This document shows, in pieces, positions 50,260 to 60,800 of a stretch of DNA of 64,000 bases; the first letter of the stretch is position 1, and each line of letters begins with the position of its first letter. The DNA comes from Methylomicrobium sp. (GTDB lineage Bacteria > Pseudomonadota > Gammaproteobacteria > Methylococcales > Methylomonadaceae), in assembly GCA_018333785.1 (NCBI GenBank), contig JAGXSU010000025.1:40596-104595 (forward strand). Reading direction: 5' to 3'. The notes under the pieces were generated by a model. That model ran no database searches and was not told where the DNA came from. It saw only the letters and a program-made list of their open reading frames with translations. The position numbers and the translations under genes are program-made.

Positions 50260-53200
50260 ATGACTCAAAACGCCCAACAAGGCGGAGCATCCGTTCATGC
50301 GCGCGGACAAATTCCGTCGACCGATTTGGCTTCGCTGATCCAATATTTGACGAAAGCCTATCCTCCGGATTTCGAATCCGACAAGGCCGTTATTACCTGG
50401 CCTGTTTTAAGCTTCGATTCTGAAAAACGCCGGCTTGGCATCAATACCTACGGGATACTGCGCCGGTTGCTTATCCAGAAAGAATTGCTTTCACAATTTC
50501 GCCATACGCCGAGCACAGGATTTCTGCACGACCTAGCCAGCCCTCCAAAAGGCTTTACTAGCAAGTTGGGAGGGCGGCTTTTCAACGACGATATTGCTGG
50601 ACTTTCTCAAGCCCTGACCAAGCTAAAACAGCTCATCAAAAATGAAATTGAAAGTCTAAATTGTCCACTGGATAGTTTATTGGTAGAAGAGCCGGCTTCA
50701 GCCCTGGAAGCATTGTCAAAGCTCGCCAATTGTAAGAGCTTATTCAGTACGTTTCCGGCCCAGATGATTGCCATGGAATTTGCCCAGAACGATCGTTCCA
50801 AGGATGCTCGTGAAAAAGATATTGCGCGCGTTTTTTCGGCTCAAGAAGAAGTTCAAGCGGAAGATTGGCTGGAAAGAATGGCGGATAGTATTTCAAAAGC
50901 CCAATCACACAGGGATGATGAATTCGATTCCGTTCAGCGCAGGAAATTGGTTGAAACCTTACGCCAGGACTTTGATAAAGAGGACAGTCAAGTCACGCGA
51001 TTCTTGAATTTTCTTGAAGATGAGGCGTTGTCACGAGTGCGTTTGCGTGTCAGTTTCGCCATTATGGACAGCCTCGCGGCACAAAAATCGAAATCAGAAA
51101 AAGAAACCGATCGACGTTTCATTGATTATATTCGACGCGTCAACCTAATTTTTCAACATTACGGAGCGCCCGAATCCAGCCACTCCTTGCATCTTGATTT
51201 AACGCGCGATTTTGGCTTAGGCGCCGAATTTTCGATTTCCCAGGAACTAGTCAAGGCTATGTTCTATAACTGCCTACCGGTTTGGGCTGAATGGAATACG
51301 CAACTGTTCGAAACGCGCAGCGTTGAGCCTGAATCCAAAGGGGTTTTGGTTGTTCGCGAAGTCAGTTACCGCTTTCGGGTGAATGGGAAAGATCCTCTTA
51401 ATGCGATGGAACAGGCCTTTAATGCCCGTCTTAATCGGTTACGCGACACATTACTGAATGAGTCAGACAACGAAGTACCGCAATTTATGCTGCGCAGGAG
51501 TATCAGCGAAGTGGCGTTTTTGTGGCTGGTGTTAAATCCAGCCATTCACAATTCCGAATTGCTTACGGAAGCCGCCCGGCTATCTACTCGCCTAAAAGAA
51601 CAAGGAAAATTGGGCTTGTCCGATTTGTTAGATGACTTAAATTCATGGAGCGATGCAGTTAAGGATCTCAGTAATACCTTAATTACCATCCTACGCACCC
51701 AGTCGCGCAATGTTATCGCACACGCTCAGCGATCAGTGGACGATTTATACCTAGTGGTTCAAAAAGGTGTTGTGGACTGGTCGTCAATAGACCGCTCGAA
51801 AGGCCGCGTTCGTGACCCACTCATCAAACCGGGATCTGGCCAATCCGAAAACATCGAATGGCTCAACCATATTCAAATCGCGCATAATCCGCATGATGTC
51901 GTCAACCCCTTGTTTTCCATTCTCGTCCGGACAATATTAAATGAACGAACGCTCACGGTTAGAGATAGTGAGAGTCTTAGGATTCAAATCCATCGAGAAC
52001 TGCCTGAATGTTTCCTAAACATCGTTTGGAGACCGATTAGGGTTGACGAAAACCAAACGCCTATTAAACGTGAACCCAGGGTCGCGGTGAATCAATCCTG
52101 GCTCATGTCATCAGGCATTGACATCTGGTATGACCCTGAGCGTTTGAAATATCGTAACCACCCAAAATTCCTTGAGGAAGATCAACGCCAATACCGCGCA
52201 GCAACAGCGACAGCCATGACCGTATTGATTTACGTCGTGCTGCAGGTCATCAGCGAAAAACTGGTTTCTCAAGCGGAAAAGCACTTCCCAGCTTTGATGG
52301 TACGCTTCCAACAGCAAGGGAAGAATGCCGCCAAGGACGAAGGCGATCACTGGGTTTACGCCATTTCACAAGCTGTCGAATCCGCATTGATGCGCGACGT
52401 GCCGGTGCGTATGCAAGGTTTAGTCGTCGATAAAAGTAAAGTCGACGATAGAAACGACCCCGCATATTATAGGGTCAGTGGAGCGGCTTATGCCCTGTCA
52501 GCGGCGTTCCCGATAATCCTTGCAACAGATCGTTCGCCAAATGTCAATAAGGTCGCCGCGATCGTTTACACGACTCGACCATGCGATTATCACCCCGGCG
52601 TCCACGATACCAATGGCTTCATCTTTCAAGCAAAGACTTATCTGGCCGAATCGATCAGCCAACCTTCAACCGGTTACCGGATGGCCTTTGATCGTATGCA
52701 GACCCATGCCGTGGAAACCCAAAAAGAGTTCAAAAATCCGAAGCTCATCGTCGAAGAAGTCTCAAGGCTACAAGCGCTGGGTTACGAGCATATTATTCTG
52801 ATCTCAAACCATTTCGGAAATCGTCGGATCAACCGCGCAGCGCAGCGCCATTCTCCCCATACGCAAACCGTCTTTTTAGATGAAGTGGCCACCAAATTTC
52901 CGCATGTCAGTCTTTACATGTTGCGGCGAGACGTGTTCCCGGCTACTCGCCTGCATACCCGAACAAAAACCGAATCCGCATTCGAAGCCGTACAAATTTC
53001 CGACCATAATGAATTTGCCCTGAATCCTGAGAAAGCGGTTTTAAAAAAACTTATCCCCATTTATACCTTTGCGACCTTGGCCATCGTGGGTAACGACGAT
53101 GCAGCGCGACCGCAATCGGGGTTTTGCACTTATTTTTGGGATGAAGATTACCAGGTCAAAAACAGCGAATGGCGAGAGCAAGTTCGTTCAAACCTCATGA

Positions 53201-53448
53201 ATTCGAATTTAGGTATTCGCTCAAGTTTATTAAACGTTCTCAGGGGGCTGCATTTTCTTGAAGCCGAAAAACAACCGGACGGCGGCGTTTTTAAACCTGT
53301 TTTAGATCCTTTCGGTTGGGTAAAGCCATCCACCCATCAAGCTGCCGGCGAAATCGAAGTGCTGCCATCCAGCCGGCGGAAAGGCAATGTCTTGCTTTCA
53401 TTGCCGGCCTTGCTATCCCATGTAACAGAAATCTTACACAGTCGGTAA
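50260..53448 (+). CDS. Large protein of unknown family, first gene of an unassigned module
   Basis: A 1062-residue soluble protein; the ATG at 50260 has GGAG eight bases upstream, while the ATG at 50254 is too close to it. I do not recognise the family. The N-terminal 600 residues are mostly helical. The last 330 residues alternate strand and helix: KVAAIVYTTRPCDYHPG and GFIFQAKTYLAES, a long helical stretch, then ALGYEHIILISNHFGNRRIN and FPHVSLYMLRRDVFPATRL. That order resembles an RNase H/PIWI-like fold, but a catalytic Asp set is not obvious. This is a weak inference. It is five bases upstream of a nuclease-like/helicase gene and directly follows a CBASS operon, so a defence role is likely. 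Confidence 0.65.
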   Translation: MTQNAQQGGASVHARGQIPSTDLASLIQYLTKAYPPDFESDKAVITWPVLSFDSEKRRLGINTYGILRRLLIQKELLSQFRHTPSTGFLHDLASPPKGFTSKLGGRLFNDDIAGLSQALTKLKQLIKNEIESLNCPLDSLLVEEPASALEALSKLANCKSLFSTFPAQMIAMEFAQNDRSKDAREKDIARVFSAQEEVQAEDWLERMADSISKAQSHRDDEFDSVQRRKLVETLRQDFDKEDSQVTRFLNFLEDEALSRVRLRVSFAIMDSLAAQKSKSEKETDRRFIDYIRRVNLIFQHYGAPESSHSLHLDLTRDFGLGAEFSISQELVKAMFYNCLPVWAEWNTQLFETRSVEPESKGVLVVREVSYRFRVNGKDPLNAMEQAFNARLNRLRDTLLNESDNEVPQFMLRRSISEVAFLWLVLNPAIHNSELLTEAARLSTRLKEQGKLGLSDLLDDLNSWSDAVKDLSNTLITILRTQSRNVIAHAQRSVDDLYLVVQKGVVDWSSIDRSKGRVRDPLIKPGSGQSENIEWLNHIQIAHNPHDVVNPLFSILVRTILNERTLTVRDSESLRIQIHRELPECFLNIVWRPIRVDENQTPIKREPRVAVNQSWLMSSGIDIWYDPERLKYRNHPKFLEEDQRQYRAATATAMTVLIYVVLQVISEKLVSQAEKHFPALMVRFQQQGKNAAKDEGDHWVYAISQAVESALMRDVPVRMQGLVVDKSKVDDRNDPAYYRVSGAAYALSAAFPIILATDRSPNVNKVAAIVYTTRPCDYHPGVHDTNGFIFQAKTYLAESISQPSTGYRMAFDRMQTHAVETQKEFKNPKLIVEEVSRLQALGYEHIILISNHFGNRRINRAAQRHSPHTQTVFLDEVATKFPHVSLYMLRRDVFPATRLHTRTKTESAFEAVQISDHNEFALNPEKAVLKKLIPIYTFATLAIVGNDDAARPQSGFCTYFWDEDYQVKNSEWREQVRSNLMNSNLGIRSSLLNVLRGLHFLEAEKQPDGGVFKPVLDPFGWVKPSTHQAAGEIEVLPSSRRKGNVLLSLPALLSHVTEILHSR

Positions 53449-53453
53449 TCGTT

Positions 53454-56400
53454 GTGCTTGAGCCAAACCAACGTTATTCGCTGTGGGGTCAGGCCTTCGA
53501 AATCGCGGTAAAGAGAGGTGTTCTAACGGCCTTGCTAGCCAGTGGCTTGAATGGTTTGGATAAAATCGATTTGAAAGCTTGGAAAGCATTGGATACGGCC
53601 GATGTGTACGAAGCTTTGGCCAAGGTTCTTCAAGAAGTGGATCGAAATCTGCAAGACAGAACACGAGAGACCGCGCGCCACTTGTTCGAGTTGGGCATGG
53701 GGTTAGGTCAAACTGCCATGCGCGAATATCTACGCCGATTAAAGTACGATCCCGAAGACTACTGCATCAAAGCCCTTTGGTGTCCGTTACAGCTGCCTCG
53801 ATTAACGATTGAGGATAATTTCGAAGCGGAAACAACGGCGGCATTGCAGGACTTTACCATTGCCTTCGCACAAAATCGGCGGGTCGAGTCGATTTTGGCA
53901 GATAAAGGTTTTCCGGTTAGAGCGGATTTCTTACTCTGGTTGGATGGGAACGATGAGTTAATCGATAGGGAGTTCTTATGCTTGGAGTTTTCGCTAAACG
54001 GTTTACCTGAAACAGCCGATTATCGAAAACCCGAGGCCCACTTGGAAGAACTTCGCCGATTTGCTTGGTTCATGGATACTCGCAGCGTTTTTTCCCGTGT
54101 CTGCGCCGAAGTGTCCACTGAGGAATTCGTGCTGTCCCCGGATATCAAGCAATACTTACCGGCCTTTACCGGGCGCGACAAACCCTTATATAAACTCTGT
54201 CAAGCCGCTTCCTACGTTTACACTTTCATGCGATGGTTGGCAAGCAAGGGCTTCGATGACAAACCCTGCAAGGCGCGAGCCCTATCGATCACGCAAAATG
54301 GCTTTGAAAGTCTCAGTGCACGATTTTTTACCCAACCCACTCTCGATCCCCGTACGACTTTAATTGAAAATCTCGGCCGCGCCTATCGCAATAGCGAAAA
54401 GTCACCGGAAAGTGATGATGAATCATTGAACGATTATATTCTCCACGCTTTCAATACGATCCGCAAAGCCTTACCTCAGGTCATTAGCAAACAGTTTGTT
54501 GAGTTGCGTGAAGTACAGGAATTGGGAAAAAGCCTGGCTTTTGATTTCACAGAAGATGTTGAAGGTTTTTTAAATCCTATGGAGACCCTACCATGGCATG
54601 ACACCTTGTCGTGGGTAAATTCCGATGAGGCCATCGCCGACTTCCTCAAGGGCGATCCTAAAGTAGCCATAGCTGAAACCTTAGCGGAACAGGTAGCAGA
54701 AAATCAATCTGTGCCTTTGCGGGATTTACATGCAGCCGCTGTGGTTGCCGGCATGAAGGCGTCAACACTAGGAAAATTGACCGTTTTAGGGCTGGAGGGT
54801 AATCCCGGTATCGGCAAGACAACCGCAGTTGTCAGTTACCTAAAGAGTTCCGACGCTGGTTTCTTGTTTCTGTATGTTAGTCCTCGGGTGATTATTAATG
54901 ACGATGTCACCGAAAATCTGGCCAGGGATAAAAACACCCAAAATCCTACCGGTATTTTGACGGTTACCACTAACTCGAAATTGATCGGATCCGCCAATGC
55001 TTGGTATGAGGAGCGAGCAAAACAAGGTGAAGTTCCTCAAAGACGTGTAGATAGTGCCGTGGTTGCCGACGGCGTTAAAGATCTAAATCTGCCAGACGGC
55101 AGTACATTGATCCTTTTCCCAGAACAAAAAGAAGAACTCGAACTGACGCATATCGGCGCAAGCCATCGTAAGCGGGTTGAAACCGAACGCCAAGATCGCA
55201 TGGAAGATGTCAAACGTCCGGGCGTATTGAAAGTATTATCCATAAGCACCCGCAAATTGCTGGCCGAAAATAGTAACATCAACAAAGTCGTTCTGACAGC
55301 CGCGATTCAGGGATACCGAGAACTGGGTGGAGACAAAAGCACATTGTCAGCATTGGAAGGCTTGTTCAAAAATCCGGCGAATAGCCAAGCCGGCAAACAA
55401 GAGCGACGCCTGTTTGCCCAGCGTATTCCTACCATCGTGGTGATGGTCGACGAACTAACCGGCGACGGTGCGGGCGCGCCATTTATTCATGCCGTCACCC
55501 GATGGTTGGATCAACAATTCATCCAGCCATTCGAAGGCTCTCCATTATTCCGAGTTATCTTGATCGTATCGGACGCCTCGTTGGGCAACGAAATCGTCCT
55601 TGACCGTTATCTGAATAGTGGTTCGCGCACGCCGGACAAAGTATTGGTATCCCAAAGCGCAGGAAAACGTCCTTTTCGCCTGGCCGCCACCCCGGTTCGA
55701 ATTGGTGGTAAACGAATGCCGGTTCTCCATATCATGACCAACAGTTACCCGGCTGCAAAATTGACCGTCGACTATCGGGTGCGGCTCGACTTGATCAAAC
55801 CGGGCGAATTAGCTGACGGCAGAACGCAAACCGTTCGCCAAGCTATCGCGGAACAACAAGGTGAGGCGATTATCGGTAATGTCATCCAGGAAATTAGTCG
55901 AGCACTTAATATGGGGGGCGACCAAATCATCTTTTTCGCACAAGACAAAGCCTTTTTGAGATCGGTTCAAACCGCATTAGTCAGCTCTGATGACAGCGAA
56001 GCGCTGTTAGACGAATTACAAGTGGCCATCTTGGATTCCAGTGTCACGGCCGCCAGACGTAAAGCACTGATAGCAGAAGACCGGCGGGATGCCGTGAAAG
56101 TTTTCCTAATGACCTCAAGTGGCGCCCGTGGCGTTTCTTTCCCTAAAACCGATTGGATTATCGCCTTGATACCCCGTTTCGGCATTGAAGCTGCGCTGAT
56201 GGAGGTCGCTCAATTGATTTATCGTGGGCGAGGGCAACGTTATACAGCTGATGACGGCGCGCGCAAAGACGATGGCGACTGGAAAAGCCGCCGACTGGTC
56301 ATGTTGCTTCAGGATTTTCTGCCTCAGGATGATACGCCGGAACCGCGTCAGTGGCTCCGCCAAGTCAGCGATTTACTGACCTATTTAGTTATGCTGAGAT

Positions 56401-57323
56401 CAACGATATACACCCGCATTATCGGAGATGCGGGGTTAGATAGGCAGAATCTGGCCATGGTGCCTGTTGGTGGCATTGGCAGCACGGAAATGTTGTCATT
56501 GATGAGCACTCACATTAGGGAATTTTTGCAGGAAGCCGACGTTTTTCTTAGAGATCATGCCGCGGACCAACAACGACGAGGTCTGGTCGTGAGTGCCCAG
56601 CAAAATATTCATCGCTTATTCTCAAAATTTTCCTTGGAAGGGACCGCCCAACTCAAAAATTTCAAAAGCGTCACCAAGTTGGAGGATATTCAGGCCTTTT
56701 CGCGGCGGGCCAGTGCCGATAACGCGCCCCTGTTAATCTCCCCAAACGACGATCGTGATTGCTTGTTACCCGATCATCTTTATTGCATCGGCCCATTCTG
56801 GTTAGAGCATTGGGATAAAGTGGATAAGCTGGAACGGCTCAACGTCGAAGGCTGGTCGACCAATGTCGACCGCTACATTTCTAACCTGTTCGGTGAGCTG
56901 AAATATATTTTTGTCGATGAAACACTACCTTTTAAATTGCGGAAGCCAGCCGAAGAGCTTTACCGGATTTTGGCGCGAGAGAAAAAAGAAGCTACCCGTG
57001 AATTTTCGACCGTTAAGACCTTGAAATCGCCATCTACTTGGTTGGTCGTACCGTTGGATTATGCGCGATTTTGGAAAAAAGATGCTACAGGCCGACCACC
57101 ATCCTTGGGAAGCGACGAGGCAAGTTGGCGAGATTCTTTAGGTGCTTGCATTTCCACTTCCTCAGCAGAAATCCTACCTGTCATTCCACGCTATTCGGAT
57201 ATACCCTATGCAGCGGTAATTGGCGAAAAAGACCCAGCCAGATTGGATTTGATATTCGATGATCGATACCTTGCTGCATCGAATGAGCTCAATTTACTGA
57301 ACACAATTCTTTTGGCTGAATAA
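53454..57323 (+). CDS. Nuclease-like plus SF2-type helicase protein of unknown system
   Basis: A 1289-residue protein if it starts at GTG 53454, five bases after the previous stop (a longer frame inside the previous gene reaches 53316 but has shadow-like composition). Around residues 150-185, FPVRADFLLWLDGNDEL and EFLCLEFSLNGL look like a PD-(D/E)xK core with Glu-x-Ser in place of Glu-x-Lys. From about residue 445: Walker A GLEGNPGIGKTTAVVSYL, then TIVVMVDELTGDG near 660, motif V-like SSGARGVSFPKTDWIIA and motif VI-like VAQLIYRGRGQRY near 920. So it is an ATP-driven motor of helicase type with a possible inactive or divergent nuclease. I do not know the family. It forms one operon with the preceding gene. 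Confidence 0.68.
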   Translation: MLEPNQRYSLWGQAFEIAVKRGVLTALLASGLNGLDKIDLKAWKALDTADVYEALAKVLQEVDRNLQDRTRETARHLFELGMGLGQTAMREYLRRLKYDPEDYCIKALWCPLQLPRLTIEDNFEAETTAALQDFTIAFAQNRRVESILADKGFPVRADFLLWLDGNDELIDREFLCLEFSLNGLPETADYRKPEAHLEELRRFAWFMDTRSVFSRVCAEVSTEEFVLSPDIKQYLPAFTGRDKPLYKLCQAASYVYTFMRWLASKGFDDKPCKARALSITQNGFESLSARFFTQPTLDPRTTLIENLGRAYRNSEKSPESDDESLNDYILHAFNTIRKALPQVISKQFVELREVQELGKSLAFDFTEDVEGFLNPMETLPWHDTLSWVNSDEAIADFLKGDPKVAIAETLAEQVAENQSVPLRDLHAAAVVAGMKASTLGKLTVLGLEGNPGIGKTTAVVSYLKSSDAGFLFLYVSPRVIINDDVTENLARDKNTQNPTGILTVTTNSKLIGSANAWYEERAKQGEVPQRRVDSAVVADGVKDLNLPDGSTLILFPEQKEELELTHIGASHRKRVETERQDRMEDVKRPGVLKVLSISTRKLLAENSNINKVVLTAAIQGYRELGGDKSTLSALEGLFKNPANSQAGKQERRLFAQRIPTIVVMVDELTGDGAGAPFIHAVTRWLDQQFIQPFEGSPLFRVILIVSDASLGNEIVLDRYLNSGSRTPDKVLVSQSAGKRPFRLAATPVRIGGKRMPVLHIMTNSYPAAKLTVDYRVRLDLIKPGELADGRTQTVRQAIAEQQGEAIIGNVIQEISRALNMGGDQIIFFAQDKAFLRSVQTALVSSDDSEALLDELQVAILDSSVTAARRKALIAEDRRDAVKVFLMTSSGARGVSFPKTDWIIALIPRFGIEAALMEVAQLIYRGRGQRYTADDGARKDDGDWKSRRLVMLLQDFLPQDDTPEPRQWLRQVSDLLTYLVMLRSTIYTRIIGDAGLDRQNLAMVPVGGIGSTEMLSLMSTHIREFLQEADVFLRDHAADQQRRGLVVSAQQNIHRLFSKFSLEGTAQLKNFKSVTKLEDIQAFSRRASADNAPLLISPNDDRDCLLPDHLYCIGPFWLEHWDKVDKLERLNVEGWSTNVDRYISNLFGELKYIFVDETLPFKLRKPAEELYRILAREKKEATREFSTVKTLKSPSTWLVVPLDYARFWKKDATGRPPSLGSDEASWRDSLGACISTSSAEILPVIPRYSDIPYAAVIGEKDPARLDLIFDDRYLAASNELNLLNTILLAE

Positions 57324-57343
57324 ATACCAATTGATTTTTGAAA

Positions 57344-57715
57344 ATGAAAAAAGAACAATACATTATCACTGAATTGCTCGATGGGGGAATAGGGCAAACT
57401 AAACCTGTTATATGGCAGCATGCCATGACACACGATGATAAGAAAGTAACTTTCTGGGGAAGGCTTGAATCAATGAGGAATATAAAAAGCATTGAAAATC
57501 AAGAAATTCCTTTTATTGCAGAAATTCTAGGTGCCGAAGAAAATATCGATTTCAAACGCAAGTACGGCACAGATATTTCCGTCAATGAGGGATGTTACGT
57601 GACGGTCCATCCTCTTTCTGCTCAGATGATTAGATTAATGATGTCTGGCAGCCCTGATAAATTGATTGAACAAATCTCAATAATGCAAAAAGAGTTCAGC
57701 GAAAAAAGAGACTAG
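57344..57715 (+). CDS. Small hypothetical protein (123 aa) after the helicase gene
   Basis: An ATG at 57344, 20 bases after the helicase stop, opens a 123-residue protein (MKKEQYIITELLDGGIGQTK at its start), with strand-rich N-terminus and a helical end (KLIEQISIMQKEFSEKRD). No motif recognised. The short spacing suggests the same transcript as the two large genes, so it may be a third part of that module. A TTG two codons upstream is an alternative start. Confidence 0.55.
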   Translation: MKKEQYIITELLDGGIGQTKPVIWQHAMTHDDKKVTFWGRLESMRNIKSIENQEIPFIAEILGAEENIDFKRKYGTDISVNEGCYVTVHPLSAQMIRLMMSGSPDKLIEQISIMQKEFSEKRD

Positions 57716-57860
57716 ATAACGCAAAAAACATTTTTACCCAAAGTCTTACCATGTCGAATAACCATACATTGCTAATAGTGTTTTCAAAAAAGATAGGTTT
57801 GCTTGCATTTTCTAAGATGTCAGGAAAATAGTTAATTTTGGACTGATTTTCCTGAACATA

Positions 57861-60800
57861 ATGTATAAAAATAATACTAATCAATTAATATTTTCTCCAT
57901 CCGATCTGGTTCTTGCCATGCGTTCTCCCTTCGCATCCTGGATGGAACGTTTGGCAATTGAATCTCCTGCCCTGATCTCCGGTATCGAGAAAGATCACGA
58001 TCCAATGATGGCCCTTCTTGCCGCCAAGGGTAATACCCATGAAGCGAACTTTCTCCAATCCCTGCAGGACAAGCACGGCGCCGAGGTTATTGCGATCGTC
58101 AAAAGCAAATCGCACCACGACAAGGCGATTGAAACCCTGCAATACATGCAAGCCGGGTATCCTTTCATCTACCAAGCCTATTTGTCGCGGGACGGCTTCG
58201 CCGGCAGCGCCGATTTCCTGGTCAAGCTCGAAGGAAAATCCGGTTTGGGCGATTACCATTACAAAGCCTGGGATACCAAACTCTCTCAAACCACTCGCCC
58301 CTATTTCCTGATCCAGCTTTGTTGCTACAGCTGGATGCTGGAATCGATCCAAGGCATCATCCCAAACGAGGCCGCCATTGTTCTGGGTGATTTAACTGAA
58401 GATCGTTTTCGTATCGCCCGCTATTACAGCTTTTTCGACCGCTTGAAACGCGACTTTCTCAATGCACAATACGCATTCACCGCAGATTTTGCCTGCATGC
58501 CTGATCCAGCCTATTACAGTGATCATGGCGCTTGGTCGTCTTTCGCAAAGGACTGGATCGAGAGAACAGACAGCCTGGCGCAAATTGCCTGTATCCGGAA
58601 AAGCCATATCCGTAAACTCCGTGCGGCCGGCATTGAAACCATGACTGATTTTGCCGGTAACGACATCGAATTGCTCAAAGGAATCCCAACCGCGACACTG
58701 GCAAAACTGAAAGCCCAAGCCGAAATTCAACACGCATCTCGCGGACTTGAAAAACCGCTATTCAAGATTCTTCAAAACGACAATGGTAAGGGTCTGTCCT
58801 CGTTGCCGCCGGCGTCTGCTCTCGACGTGTTTTTCGATATTGAGGGACATCCGTTGTATGACGGCGGACTCGAATACCTTTGGGGTTGCAGTTACCGCTG
58901 TCCCGATGCCGCACAAGGTAAGTTTTATGCATTTAGAGATTGGTGGGCACATACCCCTGACCAAGAAAAATCCGCATTCGAAGGGTTTATTGATTGGGTC
59001 TATGATCGATGGAAACGCGACAACACCCTGCATGTCTACCACTATGCCAATTACGAAGTGGCCGCCATACGCAAACTCTCTACCCGGTATGAAACCCGAA
59101 TCAAAGAGGTTGCCGAAATGTTGGCCAACGGCGTGTTCGTCGATCTGTATAAGATTGTCTTGAATGGCGTCCTCATTGGCGAGCCCCGTTACAGTATCAA
59201 AAACGTCGAACATCTGTTCAGAAGCAAACGGACCACGCAAGTCGCCAATGGCGGTGATTCAGTCATTGCTTATGAGCTATGGCGTGAACAAGGTGGCGTT
59301 ACCCGCTGGAGTGACAACGTCAACGGCTATTGGTCTTGGCTTGCCGATCCAGCCGCTTTTGATTGGGCGCAATGGCCCGAATTGAAAGACATTCGCGACT
59401 ACAACATCGACGACTGTGAAAGCACGCTGGAGCTGGTGAATTGGCTGCGTGAACAACAATCCATCGCTGGCATCGCTTATGCCCCCAAATCGGATGCCGC
59501 AACACCTGACCAGCAAAAAACCGATCGACAAATACAAGCGACTGAGAAAAAGCAGGTGCTCCGCGATTGGCAGCAACGTCTGTTCGAACGCTTCGAAGCG
59601 AGTGAATCGCTTAAAAACGAACCCAACGCTCAATTGGTTATGGATCTGCTAGGGTTTCATAATCGGGAACGCAAACCCAAAATCTGGGCTTATTTCGAGC
59701 GTCTTGAAAAGCCTGAAGAGGAATTGTTCGACGATGATACCTGCGTTCACGATGTGGTCATCACCGGTCAAATGCCATCCGATGATGGCGTTCTTTTCCG
59801 TTACAAATTCGACATCAAGCAACCGGTCAGAAAAGACAAGTTTGCCACCGGGACGATCAGAGGCACAGACATTCGAGTGAAAGGCATTCGTTTTCCGGAA
59901 TCCGAAACGGACGCACTTATTGAATTCATCGCTGATCCCGACCAAATATCAAAGCTTGGCACCGATCGCATGACATTGTTCGCCGACGAGCCATTTATCA
60001 GTACCGAGACTTTGGAAACCCGGCTATGCGAAGTGGCGGAAGCATTGTTCGACGGTCGACTGCCAGGCGCAATTCAATCGGTACTGAACCGAGAAAATCC
60101 AGTTTTCAAAACGGACTCTGAGCCCGATGGCAATTACTTGCCAATCACTCGTTCAAGATTCCCCGAAGACGATTTGTATCTGGAAGCCATCATTTCAGCG
60201 GTCGAGGCCATGAATAACAGCACGATGTGTATTCAAGGGCCTCCAGGCGCTGGGAAGACCTTCACCGCAAAACACATCATTACCTCGCTTGTCCGTAAAG
60301 GAAACAGGGTTGGAGTGATGAGTAATAGCCATGCTGCGATCCTGAATCTCTTGGATACCCTCCACGGACCCACCGAGCACGCAAGAATTGCCAAAGTCGG
60401 CGGTTTTGGTTCCAAACAGGATGCGTTCAAGGAGAAATATTCTGAAAAAGATTTCCCGAATTACGTGTATCGGACTTCCATGAATTTCACCAAACGCGAT
60501 CCTTATCATTCTTTTGCGGTGGTCGGTGCAACCGCTTATGCCTTTGCCTCGAATACGTCCTTTGAATCACCACTGGATTTCTTGTTTGTGGATGAGGCCA
60601 GCCAGGTTGCCTTGGCAAATCTTGTGGCCGTGGCCGGATGTGCAAGAAACATCGTCCTGATGGGCGATCAAATGCAGTTGGAGCAACCGATCCAGGGAAG
60701 TCATCCTGGGAGCTCAGGATTATCAGTATTGGATTACATGCTTGGTGGGCATGGCGTCATTCCTGAAGATATGGGAATCTTCCTGGAAAGGACATACCGC

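Noticed and set aside
53316..53453. N-terminal extension of the helicase gene into the preceding gene
   Set aside because: The added residues (Arg, Cys and Ser-rich) look like a shadow of the first gene; GTG at 53454 fits the gene spacing better.
50260..57323. The two large genes as a pPIWI_RE or Argonaute system
   Set aside because: A PIWI-like order of strands is only suggestive, a catalytic set is not visible, and the helicase lacks DinG-type features. The call would go beyond the evidence.
58758..59240. Minus-strand frame inside the nuclease-helicase gene
   Set aside because: Shadow of the real gene; no ribosome-binding site or known domain.
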